A DNA stretch of 40,459 bases from an uncultured Lachnospiraceae bacterium (GCA_946631935.1 CAMPAP010000110.1:1-40459), one strand, 5' to 3'; counted from the first letter of the stretch, positions 9,269-19,297 are shown. A program made the numbers and translations. The notes: generated by a model from the sequence alone, not told the origin.

Positions 9269-9370
9269 ATATTCTCCAATATCTGCTGTGTGTGCGGTAT
9301 CAGTTCATATTGCAAATATTTTGCGCACCTGACGTAAATCGCACATCTGTCATTTCCTATGCCGGGTAAA

Positions 9371-9402
9371 AGAAAAGGGCTGAGGCAAGGCCTCAACCCT
9401 TC
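9371..9402 (-). terminator. Rho-independent terminator downstream of rpmE
   Basis: Minus strand AAGGGTTGAGGCcttGCCTCAGCCCTTTTCTTTT. Confidence 0.85.
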
Positions 9403-9410
9403 GGAACATC

Positions 9411-9617
9411 TTACTTATTATTAAGACCATACTTCCTATTGAACTTGTCGATCCTTCCATCGGCTCTGACGCTCTTCTGCTGGCCGGTGTAGAATGAATG
9501 ACATTTGGAGCAAACCTCGACGTGGATCTCAGGTCTTGTAGATCCTGTAACAAAAGTGTTGCCGCAGTTACAAGTAACCGTTGCCTGATAGTACTCAGGA
9601 TGAATTCCTTCCTTCAT
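9411..9617 (-). CDS. rpmE: 50S ribosomal protein L31 (Cys-containing type)
   Basis: [45 protein letters not shown]. Confidence 0.97.
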   Translation of the reverse strand: MKEGIHPEYYQATVTCNCGNTFVTGSTRPEIHVEVCSKCHSFYTGQQKSVRADGRIDKFNRKYGLNNK

Positions 9618-9690
9618 TTTCTTACCTCTCTATATAAATGTAAATTGTGTCTGTTCTCATCCGCACTGCTTATGCAGCCACAAACAGCTT
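9618..9690 (-). ncRNA. Candidate L31 leader (autoregulatory 5' UTR)
   Basis: Nested stems CTGTT...AACAG (9651-9655/9683-9687) and CTGC-ATAA-GCAG within the short leader. Confidence 0.4.
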
Positions 9691-9694
9691 TACT

Positions 9695-9723
9695 ACTATA
9701 TCATGAGACGAAAAGGATTGCAA
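9695..9723 (-). promoter_or_regulatory. Promoter for rpmE: TTGCAA-17-TATAGT
   Basis: Hexamers with 17-nt spacing upstream of rpmE. Confidence 0.6.
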
Positions 9724-9742
9724 GTCCATTTTTCTCATATTA

Positions 9743-11218
9743 TCAGATATAGTTGCGGATATTGATATTTCTGACAAGTTCCGCATTTGAGCGGGTGTTC
9801 TTAAATTCCTCCAAAAGCCTGTCTGCCGCATCATCTGATTTAAGTCCGTTAAGAGCCCTTCTTGCTATCTCCATGGCACGGAGCTCGTCTCTTGAAAGGA
9901 GCAGATCCTCACGCCTTGTTCCTGATTTTGCAAGGTCGATAGCGGGGAAGATCCTCTTTTCGGAAAGCTTTCTGTCAAGGACCATCTCCATATTACCGGT
10001 TCCCTTGAATTCCTCGTATACAACATCATCCATCTTAGAACCCGTCTCAACAAGAGCTGTGGCAAGGATCGTAAGGGATCCGCCTTCTCTCATGTTTCTT
10101 GCGGCGCCGAAGAATCTTTTGGGCATGTGCAGAGCCGCAGGATCAAGACCTCCTGAAAGGGTACGGCCCGAAGGAGGAATGACCTGGTTATACGCTCTTG
10201 CAAGTCTTGTGATGGAGTCAAGAAGAATGACCACATCCTCCCTGTGTTCAACAAGGCGTCTTGCCCTTTCTATTACCATCTCGGAAACCCTTGCATGGTG
10301 CTCGGGCATCTCATCAAAGGTTGAATATATGACTTCAACATTGTTTCCCTTGATGGCTTCCTTCATATCGGTAACTTCCTCGGGACGCTCATCGATAAGA
10401 AGGATGATGATATGGGCATTTCTGTTATTGTAAAGAATGGACTGGGCAACGGATTTTAAAAGAGTTGTCTTACCTGCCTTGGGAGGGGATACGATCATTC
10501 CTCTCTGTCCCTTACCCACAGGGCTTACAAGATCCATGACACGCATGGCGATGTTCTTATGGTCGTCAGTCTCCATCCTGATCCTCTCATCGGGAAAGAT
10601 GGGAGTCAGGTTCTCAAAAGCGACTCTCTTCATTGCATCCGAGAGCGCATAGCCGTTTACATTGTTAAGGAAAACAAGGGGTGAGAATTTTTCGGAAGGA
10701 GTTCTGGCTTTTTTTACGCCGGAAAGCATGTCACCGGTCCTTAACCCGAACTTCCTTATCTGTGCAGGTGAAACGTATACATCATTTTCACCGGGAAGAT
10801 AATTATCACATCTTATAAATCCGTAACCTTCCGGCATTACTTCGAGTATGCCGTTTGCGGGTTCATCCCCTTCCTGGGGAGTGTAGGCGTTTTCAGGGCC
10901 CTTGGATGATTCTTCGGATGTATTCTTATCTGAAGCATTCTTTTCAGTATCGTTTTTTTCGGAAGTCTTCTTCTGAGGTTTTTTTCTGCCTTCGTTTCCT
11001 GACTGTTCACGGTCTGAGCCGGAAGTTTTTTCTTCGGATGCTTTTTCTCCGGATGCTTTTTCCTCTTCTTCTTTCTTTGCAGCCTTCATCTGCTCGTCAA
11101 CTTCAACAAGCTTGTCGATGAGTTCCTCTTTCTTCAGGCCGGCAATACCTTTAAGTCCGGCCGACTTTGCAAATTCCTTAAGCTGCGCAAGAGTAAATGT
11201 TTTTAATTTTTCTCTCAT
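9743..11218 (-). CDS. rho: Transcription termination factor Rho with low-complexity N-terminal insertion
   Basis: [58 protein letters not shown]. Start 11218 ([16 protein letters not shown]) follows AAAGGATC. Confidence 0.97.
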   Translation of the reverse strand: MREKLKTFTLAQLKEFAKSAGLKGIAGLKKEELIDKLVEVDEQMKAAKKEEEEKASGEKASEEKTSGSDREQSGNEGRKKPQKKTSEKNDTEKNASDKNTSEESSKGPENAYTPQEGDEPANGILEVMPEGYGFIRCDNYLPGENDVYVSPAQIRKFGLRTGDMLSGVKKARTPSEKFSPLVFLNNVNGYALSDAMKRVAFENLTPIFPDERIRMETDDHKNIAMRVMDLVSPVGKGQRGMIVSPPKAGKTTLLKSVAQSILYNNRNAHIIILLIDERPEEVTDMKEAIKGNNVEVIYSTFDEMPEHHARVSEMVIERARRLVEHREDVVILLDSITRLARAYNQVIPPSGRTLSGGLDPAALHMPKRFFGAARNMREGGSLTILATALVETGSKMDDVVYEEFKGTGNMEMVLDRKLSEKRIFPAIDLAKSGTRREDLLLSRDELRAMEIARRALNGLKSDDAADRLLEEFKNTRSNAELVRNINIRNYI

Positions 11219-11327
11219 ATAAAAATATGATCCTTTCAAACTACAAATCTGTCTAAATGGGAAACTGTGTGTTTCGAAATAATTCTTTTCAGAAACAAAA
11301 TGAATAAAGAACAAAGAAACTAAAAAT

Positions 11328-11356
11328 TTTATATCACTTTATTTTTTCGTAGTCAA
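11328..11356 (-). promoter_or_regulatory. Promoter for rho: TTGACT-17-TATAAA
   Basis: Minus strand TTGACTACGAAAAAATAAAGTGATATAAA. Confidence 0.6.
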
Positions 11357-11377
11357 CAACTTTAAGTTATAATCACA

Positions 11378-11406
11378 AGAAAAACACCTTCCCCGAAGGG
11401 AAGGCA
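11378..11406 (-). terminator. Rho-independent terminator downstream of the 11412-12158 gene
   Basis: Minus strand GCCTTCCC-ttcg-GGGAAGGTGTTTTTC. Confidence 0.8.
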
Positions 11407-11411
11407 TATTA

Positions 11412-12158
11412 TCAGAATTTAAAAGTCAGATTCATTTCTATGACAGGTGAATCCTTATCACCGTAAACCTTGGGCACATCAAAGGTCATCTTCTTAACGC
11501 CGTATACATTCTTCATATATGCGATCTGCGTGTTTGCAAGCAATGTCATATCCTCAGCAGACATCACACCGTGCCACCTTGACTGAATCTGGAGCTTGGG
11601 GATCCTGTACTTTCCGGCCTGTCTTATGGCATAGATAAATTCATTCTGGTTCGAAGGATCTGCAATGGCTAAAGCTGTCGTAAAGGTAAGGGACATGTCA
11701 TCCGGATCATAACCTTCGTATGGAAGTCTTCCTTCATTGATCCCAAGATAGTAATAATGATTATAAAGATTCAGGGGAACATTTCCGTATACGCTTACGA
11801 CATCGGGATACTTCTTTGCGTAGAACACAGGATCGAAGCGTGTTCCGTCCGGCATGGTAAGAACGGTATCCTGTTCTTTTTTTGAAGAGGAAGAATCCTT
11901 TTCTTTATCTTTATATTCATATCCGGCATAGGGAAGCCTTTTTTCCTTTATACCGCAGAGAAGGTAATGCTGATACAAAAGTGCTTCGTTCATGCCGAAA
12001 GCCTTGTACACATCATTATATGTTGCGGCGTAAAAAGAAGGGTCGAAAAGCATACCGTCAGGCATGGTCTTAACTGCAGCCCTGCTTTCAAATGAAGGGA
12101 TCATCAAAAAGACCAGAAAGACGGATAAGGTGATCATTATTTTTTTTATACTGTTCAT
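11412..12158 (-). CDS. Secreted protein with two 'MPDG..FDPxFYA..Y.DV....G....L..HY...GI.E.RLPY.GY' repeats
   Basis: Signal peptide (MNSIKKIMITLSVFLVFLMIPSFESRAA) and two ~50-aa repeats; C-terminal region unassigned. Confidence 0.75.
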   Translation of the reverse strand: MNSIKKIMITLSVFLVFLMIPSFESRAAVKTMPDGMLFDPSFYAATYNDVYKAFGMNEALLYQHYLLCGIKEKRLPYAGYEYKDKEKDSSSSKKEQDTVLTMPDGTRFDPVFYAKKYPDVVSVYGNVPLNLYNHYYYLGINEGRLPYEGYDPDDMSLTFTTALAIADPSNQNEFIYAIRQAGKYRIPKLQIQSRWHGVMSAEDMTLLANTQIAYMKNVYGVKKMTFDVPKVYGDKDSPVIEMNLTFKF

Positions 12159-12235
12159 CATCTTTAATCGTAAGTCCATATACTTTAATAAAACCCTTAA
12201 TAATCTCCTTTAAATATTCCGTTATCTGTCAAGTA

Positions 12236-15200
12236 TTAAGCCTTTTGAGCCTTCAGATCATTCTTATTCGCATACATGATCTTGTCTGCTTTTTCAAATA
12301 CAAGGCTTACCTTTCGCTCGTTATTGAATCTGTACATACCCGATGCTATAACGGGTCTGCCTTCGGAACCGTTCTTTATATTGATCTTTTCAAGTTCCGA
12401 AAGAATACCATCCGCATTATCATAGTCGCTGCCCTGGATTATTGCAACAAATTCGTCACCGCCTATCCTGAAAACGGGACTGTGGGAAAACAGATCGCAG
12501 ATGATACCGCATCCTTCTTTTATATAATCATCACCTGCATTATGTCCTTTAGTATCATTTATGTTCTTAAGACCGTTGATATCAAAGACAACTATGGCAA
12601 ATTTGGGAGCAGCACCACCATCAATAAGCTCATTCAGCTGTGTCTCCACATCTATATATGCATGCTTATTTTTGACACCGGTAAGAGGGTCTATATTTGC
12701 GGCATCACGCGCCGCAGACAGATTCTTTGCATACATCTGGTCACGCTTTACCTGATCGTCGATATTACTTACACCAACGATAAGCCTGGGACCGTCTTTT
12801 TCATCGATCATTACAGCCTTAAGGCATACAAAAACAGGTTCGTCACCAAATATTATGCGGTAATTCATTATAAATATACCGCTCTGCTCAATAGTCTGTA
12901 AAACTCTCTGCCTTGTGAACATTGTCCTGAACATCACAAGATCTTCGAAATAAATGGCCTTGCTGCTGTCCCTTACCGAATTGTCAAAGAAGTTGTCTCC
13001 TTCCTTGCTCATTCCAAGCAAGTCATATTCGGCTTTTGAACTGTATTCGGAATAATGACCGGTACTGGGATCTACTGTATAGATACAGATATAATTTCCG
13101 GAAAGTGCATTTATCCTGGAAAAAGTGATCCTCTCTTCCTTGATCCTTTCATACTCTATCTGCTTCCTCATTTCGGTATCAACATTGTTGATGCCAATGA
13201 CCGCCTTATTGCCGGGCACATGAAGCTTTACTGCTTTAAGGCTTACATATATCGGATTACCGCCATTAAGGAATCTGCATGTCAGTGTAAATGTTCCGTT
13301 ATCTTTAAAACTGTCAAGGACATTTTCCTTCGTAAATGCTCCAAGGAATTTTTCAATATCATCGGGATAAAGATATTTTTTCGATTCCCTTTTGCATGTA
13401 TCAAAGAAATGTTTTCCGTGTCTTTCAATCGAAAGGTCACCGTTTCCGTCATCGGGAGAATACTCGATATACTTTTCATCATCAAGATCCACATAGTAGA
13501 GATTAATGTAGTCCGATGAAAGTGCTCTTGCTATATAGGTATAATTCAGTCCCTTGGATTTATCATTTTTTTCGGTAAATTCAAGAAGCGTAACAACAAC
13601 CGAAGTTGAACCCGTCACGGGATTATCCGATATCTTGCGGATAAGCAGATGCATGGAATGGCCTGTGGAAGTCCTCTCATCCACAACAGCCCTCTTCCCG
13701 TCCTCGGCACACTGTCTTACGGCCTTCACGAATAACGCACCGGGGCCTTTAAGATAATCCTTAAAAAGAACGCCTTCTTTCAGGGCCGGGAAATGATTAT
13801 CCACAAATTCGCGATAGGTCTTATTTCCCCTTATCGTCCTCAGGCCGTCCTTGTACACTTCAAGAATGACCATGGGCATGGTATCAAAATATCCGCCAAG
13901 CTCGGTCTGATCATCGGCAGAAAGGGTGAAATCATACAGATTGACCTTTCCCATCTCACTGTAATATCCGGTCTCATCGGGATTTTCAAAACCGATCTGC
14001 ACCCCGTCTTCATACCTGTTCCAAATTTCTTCCTTTGGAACGGGCTTGCAGTAATAATATCCCTGGAGCTTGGTGCATCCGATCTCCTTTAAAAAATCCA
14101 CCTGTTCAGGCTTTTCAACGCCTTCAGAGACAGTATCAAGCCCCAGCGCCATGGCCATTTTGACCATCTCGGTAAGAATGATCCTCCTGTTTTCGTCCTC
14201 ATCAAACTCCTTCATAAAGACCATATCGAGTTTAAGAAGGTCAAAACTGATCTTCTGCAGCATATCGGGGGAAGAATAACCGCTGCCGAAATCATCGAGC
14301 CAGACCCTGAATCCCAGATCCTTGAACCTTCCGATCTGGTATTTCATGAAATCAAAATCAAAACAGATGGCGCTCTCCGTTATCTCGACAGTTATCTTGT
14401 CCCTTGCAATGCCCGCATCATCAACTCTGGATCTGATTTCTTCAACGATGTCACAGGAATCAAAATCCCCCCTGGATACATTTATTGAAACGGGGACGAG
14501 GAACAATCCTCTCTCAGTCTGTTCCTTCATCTTTTCAAGGACACTCTCAAGCATATACAGATCCAGCTTGTATATAAGCCTTGTATCTTCAAGGATGGGA
14601 ATAAAGTCTGCAGGTGAGAGCATGCCTTTTACGGGATCCATCCATCTTGCAAGTGCTTCTTCATCACATACTCTGCCGTTTGCGGCTCTTATTATTGGCT
14701 GGTAATAAACCTGGATCCATTTTTCTTCAAGCGCCTTATCGATATTATCAATGATGTACTGTCTGTTCTGGAATTTTTTCAAAAGCTTTGCATTGAAATA
14801 TTCAATACGGGATTTATATACATCCTTCTTCTGGTCGCTTGCCATCTTGGCTCTGTCACATGCTATCGATGCGGAAACATCCTCAATGGAATTGGAATAT
14901 ATGCCTACTCTTAACGGTACGTTTTTACCGTCATTGACATTTTTATACAGGTTGAAGAAATCTCTCAGCCTATTATCGATACCCACAGATACCGTATAAA
15001 CAGCAAAATGATCGCCGCCTACTCTTCCGCAGCTCTCCTTGCCAAAATACGTTGCCAAAAGATTTGCCGTTGCCTTGATCAGCTCATCTCCCTCGGTAAG
15101 ACCGTACTTCTGGTTGAAATGCTTCATTCCGTTCATGTCAATAAAGAGCATGACAGGATCGTAGCCTTCCTTGATATATCTTTTTCTTCCGTGCTCCGCA

Positions 15201-15715
15201 AGTTCAAAGAAATAGAACATGGTAGGAAGTCCTGTCAGATTATCATAACTTGCATTTCTGACCTGATGCCTCTCATCGATCATCCTGTTAAGATACTGGT
15301 TGATGCCGGTTTCATCGGGATAAAGTCCCTTACGATACGGACCTTCATCCGAATACCATACTATAGCCAGTTTTACGCCGCCTTCTTTGTATTCATGTAT
15401 TCCGTGGGAATGGATAATGTGATACTGACCGTCTATCTTGATACGGAAAAAAACACTGTAACGGGCATCTTTTTCCATAAAATCACGGGCTACATCCTGG
15501 GCTGCTTTTATGTCTGCGGGATGGGTATCACGATAGGTATCATTATTCAGAAGTTCTATGGCATCCTCTCTGCTTTTGTGATGAAAAAGAGAGATCATGC
15601 CGTCAGAAACCAGTATGGTGACGATCTTGCCGTCAACATACTGGAAAACAGAAAATGGCATTTCCATGGCCTCAAGGAGCTTTCGTTCCTCAGGACTGTA
15701 CTGATATATTTCCAA
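12236..15715 (-). CDS. Multidomain cyclic-di-GMP protein: GGDEF(degenerate GGDHF)-EAL-PAS-like x2-GGDEF
   Basis: GRVGGDHFAVY; DEEALARWMDP, DDFGSGYSS, KLDMVFM, SEGVEKPEQ; C-terminal FRIGGDEFVAII. Probable TTG start at 15715 after a GGGGGG SD-like run. Confidence 0.9.
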   Translation of the reverse strand: MEIYQYSPEERKLLEAMEMPFSVFQYVDGKIVTILVSDGMISLFHHKSREDAIELLNNDTYRDTHPADIKAAQDVARDFMEKDARYSVFFRIKIDGQYHIIHSHGIHEYKEGGVKLAIVWYSDEGPYRKGLYPDETGINQYLNRMIDERHQVRNASYDNLTGLPTMFYFFELAEHGRKRYIKEGYDPVMLFIDMNGMKHFNQKYGLTEGDELIKATANLLATYFGKESCGRVGGDHFAVYTVSVGIDNRLRDFFNLYKNVNDGKNVPLRVGIYSNSIEDVSASIACDRAKMASDQKKDVYKSRIEYFNAKLLKKFQNRQYIIDNIDKALEEKWIQVYYQPIIRAANGRVCDEEALARWMDPVKGMLSPADFIPILEDTRLIYKLDLYMLESVLEKMKEQTERGLFLVPVSINVSRGDFDSCDIVEEIRSRVDDAGIARDKITVEITESAICFDFDFMKYQIGRFKDLGFRVWLDDFGSGYSSPDMLQKISFDLLKLDMVFMKEFDEDENRRIILTEMVKMAMALGLDTVSEGVEKPEQVDFLKEIGCTKLQGYYYCKPVPKEEIWNRYEDGVQIGFENPDETGYYSEMGKVNLYDFTLSADDQTELGGYFDTMPMVILEVYKDGLRTIRGNKTYREFVDNHFPALKEGVLFKDYLKGPGALFVKAVRQCAEDGKRAVVDERTSTGHSMHLLIRKISDNPVTGSTSVVVTLLEFTEKNDKSKGLNYTYIARALSSDYINLYYVDLDDEKYIEYSPDDGNGDLSIERHGKHFFDTCKRESKKYLYPDDIEKFLGAFTKENVLDSFKDNGTFTLTCRFLNGGNPIYVSLKAVKLHVPGNKAVIGINNVDTEMRKQIEYERIKEERITFSRINALSGNYICIYTVDPSTGHYSEYSSKAEYDLLGMSKEGDNFFDNSVRDSSKAIYFEDLVMFRTMFTRQRVLQTIEQSGIFIMNYRIIFGDEPVFVCLKAVMIDEKDGPRLIVGVSNIDDQVKRDQMYAKNLSAARDAANIDPLTGVKNKHAYIDVETQLNELIDGGAAPKFAIVVFDINGLKNINDTKGHNAGDDYIKEGCGIICDLFSHSPVFRIGGDEFVAIIQGSDYDNADGILSELEKINIKNGSEGRPVIASGMYRFNNERKVSLVFEKADKIMYANKNDLKAQKA

Positions 15716-15821
15716 AAGTATCCCCCCCTTATGTGAATGCTTTGTCTTCACATCATACGTTCAGAAAACAGTGCCATTTCAATTATACTTTATATTTTGG
15801 AAAAATAACAGAAAAAAAGCC

Positions 15822-16472
15822 TCAAAGAGACTCTTTTTTTATCGATGTCTTCAGTTTCGTACGTGCTCTCAGGATCGCATTTTCAGCGCTTTTTTCACTG
15901 ATGTTCATACTCCTTGCGATCTCTTTTACGGAATTGCCGCTGAGCCTTAAAAGAAGAGACCTTCTCTCGGTCTCGGAGAGTTCATTTTCCATGAGATGAT
16001 ACAGTCTGCCGATCAGTTCATCAAGAATGGCTTTTTCTTCGGGAGTCATATCCGATGAAGGAAGACTGAAAAGATTTTGATCGGAAGGAACATAGTCCTT
16101 CAGAGGAAGGCTGGAAAGCTTGTTACGTGAAGCAGCGGCATTTAAGATATTGCCCCTGATCTCGAAGGTGACATATGTCTTAAAAGAAGCCCCTTTGGAC
16201 GGATCATATTTTTCTATGGCATCATAGATACCTATGATACCTTCCTGGATGATATCGTCCTTGTCGGGGGAATGGATATTCATGACCGAATACAGATATC
16301 TTACATAATCCGAGTATTTGGCAATAAGAAAATTAACGATCTCGGGATACTCGACAGATCTTTCGTGCATGCGCTCTATCAGTTCTTCATCCGACATTTC
16401 CCTGTAATCGGGCCTGTCGCCTGATCTGCTTTTTTTATTGGGGATGTTTTTTCCGGATGTCCTTTTTGTCAT
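15822..16472 (-). CDS. sigH: Sigma-70 family factor, SigH (Spo0H)-like
   Basis: DDIIQEGIIGIYDAIEKYDPSKGASFKTYVTFEIRGNILNA; C-terminal HTH; downstream of rlmB and cysS as in many Clostridia. Confidence 0.8.
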   Translation of the reverse strand: MTKRTSGKNIPNKKSRSGDRPDYREMSDEELIERMHERSVEYPEIVNFLIAKYSDYVRYLYSVMNIHSPDKDDIIQEGIIGIYDAIEKYDPSKGASFKTYVTFEIRGNILNAAASRNKLSSLPLKDYVPSDQNLFSLPSSDMTPEEKAILDELIGRLYHLMENELSETERRSLLLRLSGNSVKEIARSMNISEKSAENAILRARTKLKTSIKKESL

Positions 16473-17206
16473 CCCTTCATTCGCCTTCTGACAATCTCAT
16501 AGCAGAGAATACCGCACGCAACGGATGCATTGAGGGAATCGATCTCACCCTTCATCGGTATCGATGCAGCCATATCGCATTTTTCACTGACAAGTCTTGA
16601 AACGCCTTTTCCTTCATTTCCGATGACAAGACCGACGGGACCGGTAAGATTCAGATCATACATAAGAGTTCCGTCCATATCCGCACAAACAAACCAAAGT
16701 CCCTTACTCTTCAGTTCTTCTATGGTCCTTGATATGTTTTTTACCTTGGCAACGGGAAGATAATTGATGGCTCCTGCGCTGGCTCTTGCCACGGATGCAT
16801 TAAGGGAAACAGCCCTGTCCTCTCTGATGATGACTCCGTGAGCTCCCGCCTGGTCCGCGGTCCTTATTATCGCTCCGAGGTTATGGGGATCTTCTATTCC
16901 GTCAAGCACTATGACAAAGGGATCCTCATTTTTTTCTTCAGCCCTTTTTAATATATCGGAAACCTCACTGTACTTATATGCGGCGATAACGGCTATAATG
17001 CCCTGGTGGTGTCCGGTCTCTGACATATGGTCAAGCCTTTCCTTATCCACATACTTTATCATGCAGCCCGCCTTTGCTGCCTCTCTTTTGATGGTAAGTA
17101 TGGCTCCGTCCTTACAGCCGTCAAGAACATAAAGCCTGTCGACTGTTTTGCCTGCACGGAATGCTTCCGTTACCGGATTTCTGCCTTCTATCAGATTCTC
17201 TTCCAC
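16469..17206 (-). CDS. rlmB: 23S rRNA (guanosine-2'-O)-methyltransferase RlmB (SpoU family)
   Basis: GRNPVTEAFRAG, DGIEDPHNLGAIIRTADQAGAHGVII, LVIGNEGKGVSRLV. Confidence 0.93.
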   Translation of the reverse strand: MEENLIEGRNPVTEAFRAGKTVDRLYVLDGCKDGAILTIKREAAKAGCMIKYVDKERLDHMSETGHHQGIIAVIAAYKYSEVSDILKRAEEKNEDPFVIVLDGIEDPHNLGAIIRTADQAGAHGVIIREDRAVSLNASVARASAGAINYLPVAKVKNISRTIEELKSKGLWFVCADMDGTLMYDLNLTGPVGLVIGNEGKGVSRLVSEKCDMAASIPMKGEIDSLNASVACGILCYEIVRRRMKG

Positions 17207-18624
17207 TTGGTTCCCTCTCTGGTATCTTCAAGTACGATGCCTCTTTCAAGAAGCTCGTTACGTATGCTGTCAGCAAGTGCAAAATCCTTGTTTTTCTTTG
17301 CTTCCTTACGCTTTGCGATAAGCCCCTCGATCTCTCCTGCTTCAGGATCTTCTCCTGCATCATCTTCCTTAAGAACGATGAGGCCGAGTATGTCGCTGAG
17401 GGTCACAAGTGTATCAAGGTATGCTTTAACAAGCTTTGCAGGTGCCTTTTTTCCGTCAGATAATCTTACGGATGAATTAGCCGCCCTTACAAGTTCAAAT
17501 ATCGCGGTGATGGCATCTGCGGTATTAAGGTCATCATCCATGGCATCTTCGAACATTTTAACAAAGGATGGTATCTCATCCAGAGAATTCTGCTCACCGG
17601 TATCGGGCTCTGCATCCGGCGCATCCTTAAGGGCATCCTCAAGCATACGGGCACATGTTCGTATCCTTTCAAGAGAAGCCTTAGCCTGCTCCATAAGCTC
17701 TGCGGAAAAATTAAGCGGTCCTCTGTACTGCGCAGTCTGCATGAAAAATCTGAGAACCTGAAGATCGTATTTTTCAGAAATCTCCCTTACCGTAAAAAAG
17801 TTTCCGAGAGACTTGCTCATCTTGCGATTATCGATATTAAGGAATCCGTTATGCATCCAGTAGTGGCTGAAGGGCTTTCCGGATGTACATTCTGACTGTG
17901 CTATCTCATTTTCGTGATGGGGGAAGATAAGATCCTCTCCTCCCGCATGGATATCGATGGTCTCTCCAAGATATTTCTTACTCATGACAGAGCACTCTAT
18001 ATGCCAGCCGGGACGTCCGTCACACCAGGGTGAGGGCCATGAGGGCTCGCCTTCTTTCTTGGGTTTCCAAAGGACGAAATCAAGGGGATCTTCCTTCTGG
18101 TCCTCTCCGCTTACCTTAAGTTCTCTTTCGCCGGTCCTTAAGTCATCGAGATTTTTATGTGAAAGCTTTCCGTATTCGTCAAAGGATCTTGTCCTGAAAT
18201 AAACGGTTCCGTCTGCCGCGACATATGCGTGACCCTTTTCGATAAGAGTTGAGATCATGTCGATCATGCCGTCAATCTCTTTTGTTGCCTGGGGATGGGT
18301 GGTGGCAGGACGGACATTGAGAGCCTGCATGTCTTTTTTGCATTCTTCTATATAACGCTCGGAGATCTCGGAAGGAGCCACGCCTTCTTCATTCGCCTTC
18401 TTTATGATCTTGTCATCCACGTCCGTGAAATTGGATACATAATTAACATCGTATCCCTTGTATTCCATGTATCTTCTGAAGGTATCAAAGACGATCATGG
18501 GGCGGGCGTTTCCGATATGAATGAAGTTGTATACGGTGGGACCGCAGACATACATGGTAAGTTTGCCCGGCTCGATGGGAACGAATTCTTCTTTCCTGCG
18601 GGTTAATGTGTTGAAAATTTTCAT
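17191..18624 (-). CDS. cysS: Cysteine--tRNA ligase
   Basis: TMYVCGPTVYNFIHIGNARP, PGWHIECSVMS, DLIFPHHENEIAQSE, KMSKSLGNF. Confidence 0.98.
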   Translation of the reverse strand: MKIFNTLTRRKEEFVPIEPGKLTMYVCGPTVYNFIHIGNARPMIVFDTFRRYMEYKGYDVNYVSNFTDVDDKIIKKANEEGVAPSEISERYIEECKKDMQALNVRPATTHPQATKEIDGMIDMISTLIEKGHAYVAADGTVYFRTRSFDEYGKLSHKNLDDLRTGERELKVSGEDQKEDPLDFVLWKPKKEGEPSWPSPWCDGRPGWHIECSVMSKKYLGETIDIHAGGEDLIFPHHENEIAQSECTSGKPFSHYWMHNGFLNIDNRKMSKSLGNFFTVREISEKYDLQVLRFFMQTAQYRGPLNFSAELMEQAKASLERIRTCARMLEDALKDAPDAEPDTGEQNSLDEIPSFVKMFEDAMDDDLNTADAITAIFELVRAANSSVRLSDGKKAPAKLVKAYLDTLVTLSDILGLIVLKEDDAGEDPEAGEIEGLIAKRKEAKKNKDFALADSIRNELLERGIVLEDTREGTKWKRI

Positions 18625-18649
18625 TTTTATAAACCTTTCATTAATCGAC

Positions 18650-18735
18650 GGTTCACACTCATTAAATATGGTTTCAAAGTTGCTCGCGCTCTCGTTTCCA
18701 AGAGCTTTGAAACCATATATTAATGATCGTGAACC
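18650..18735. repeat. Long near-perfect inverted repeat (~30-bp arms) between ispF and cysS
   Basis: GGTTCACACTCATTAAATATGGTTTCAAAG (18650-18679) vs reverse complement of 18705-18735 (GGTTCACGATCATTAATATATGGTTTCAAAG); loop 18680-18704 has nested GCTCT/AGAGC. Confidence 0.8.
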
Positions 18736-19272
18736 TTATTTTTTCGGACATCCTCCCGGACAGGACGAACATCCGGGGCTCATATAACTGCCCTCATCGT
18801 AGACGGAATTAATGAGTGCCACAGCCTGGGAAGCGATACCCTCGCCGGAACCTGTAAAGCCGAGACCTTCTTCTGTGGTCGCCTTGACACTTACTCTGGA
18901 AACATCAAGATCAAGGGCTCTTGCGATGTTTACTCTCATTTCATCAATATGGGGCTTCATCTTGGGAGCCTGGGCGATTATTGTAGAATCTATATTTTCA
19001 ATAACATAGCCTTCTTCAAAAAGGATCTCTTTAACTCGTTTGAGAAGTTCTATAGAATCGGCCCCTTTATATCTTTCGTCGGTATCGGGAAAATGCTTCC
19101 CGATATCTCCAAGAGCCGCAGCTCCAAGAAGTGCATCCATTATGGCATGTGTAAGGACATCCGCATCCGAATGCCCAAGAAGCCCTTTTTCACAGGGGAT
19201 CTTCACTCCGCCTATTATAAGGTTCCTTCCCTCACACAGCTTATGTACATCGTATCCTGTACCTACTCTCAT
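18736..19272 (-). CDS. ispF: 2-C-methyl-D-erythritol 2,4-cyclodiphosphate synthase with Cys-rich C-terminal tail
   Basis: [43 protein letters not shown]; tail ...[16 protein letters not shown]. Confidence 0.96.
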   Translation of the reverse strand: MRVGTGYDVHKLCEGRNLIIGGVKIPCEKGLLGHSDADVLTHAIMDALLGAAALGDIGKHFPDTDERYKGADSIELLKRVKEILFEEGYVIENIDSTIIAQAPKMKPHIDEMRVNIARALDLDVSRVSVKATTEEGLGFTGSGEGIASQAVALINSVYDEGSYMSPGCSSCPGGCPKK

Positions 19273-19297
19273 AATCCAATCCTTTTAAAACAATGGT

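Noticed and set aside
15818-15842. AAAAAAAGCCTCAAAGAGACTCTTTTTTT as a sigH terminator
   Set aside because: Symmetrical A/T tracts but the pairing is poor and overlaps the sigH C-terminal codons.
18624-18740. T-box riboswitch upstream of cysS
   Set aside because: The gap to ispF is ~110 nt and is occupied by the simple long hairpin; no T-box consensus or terminator seen.
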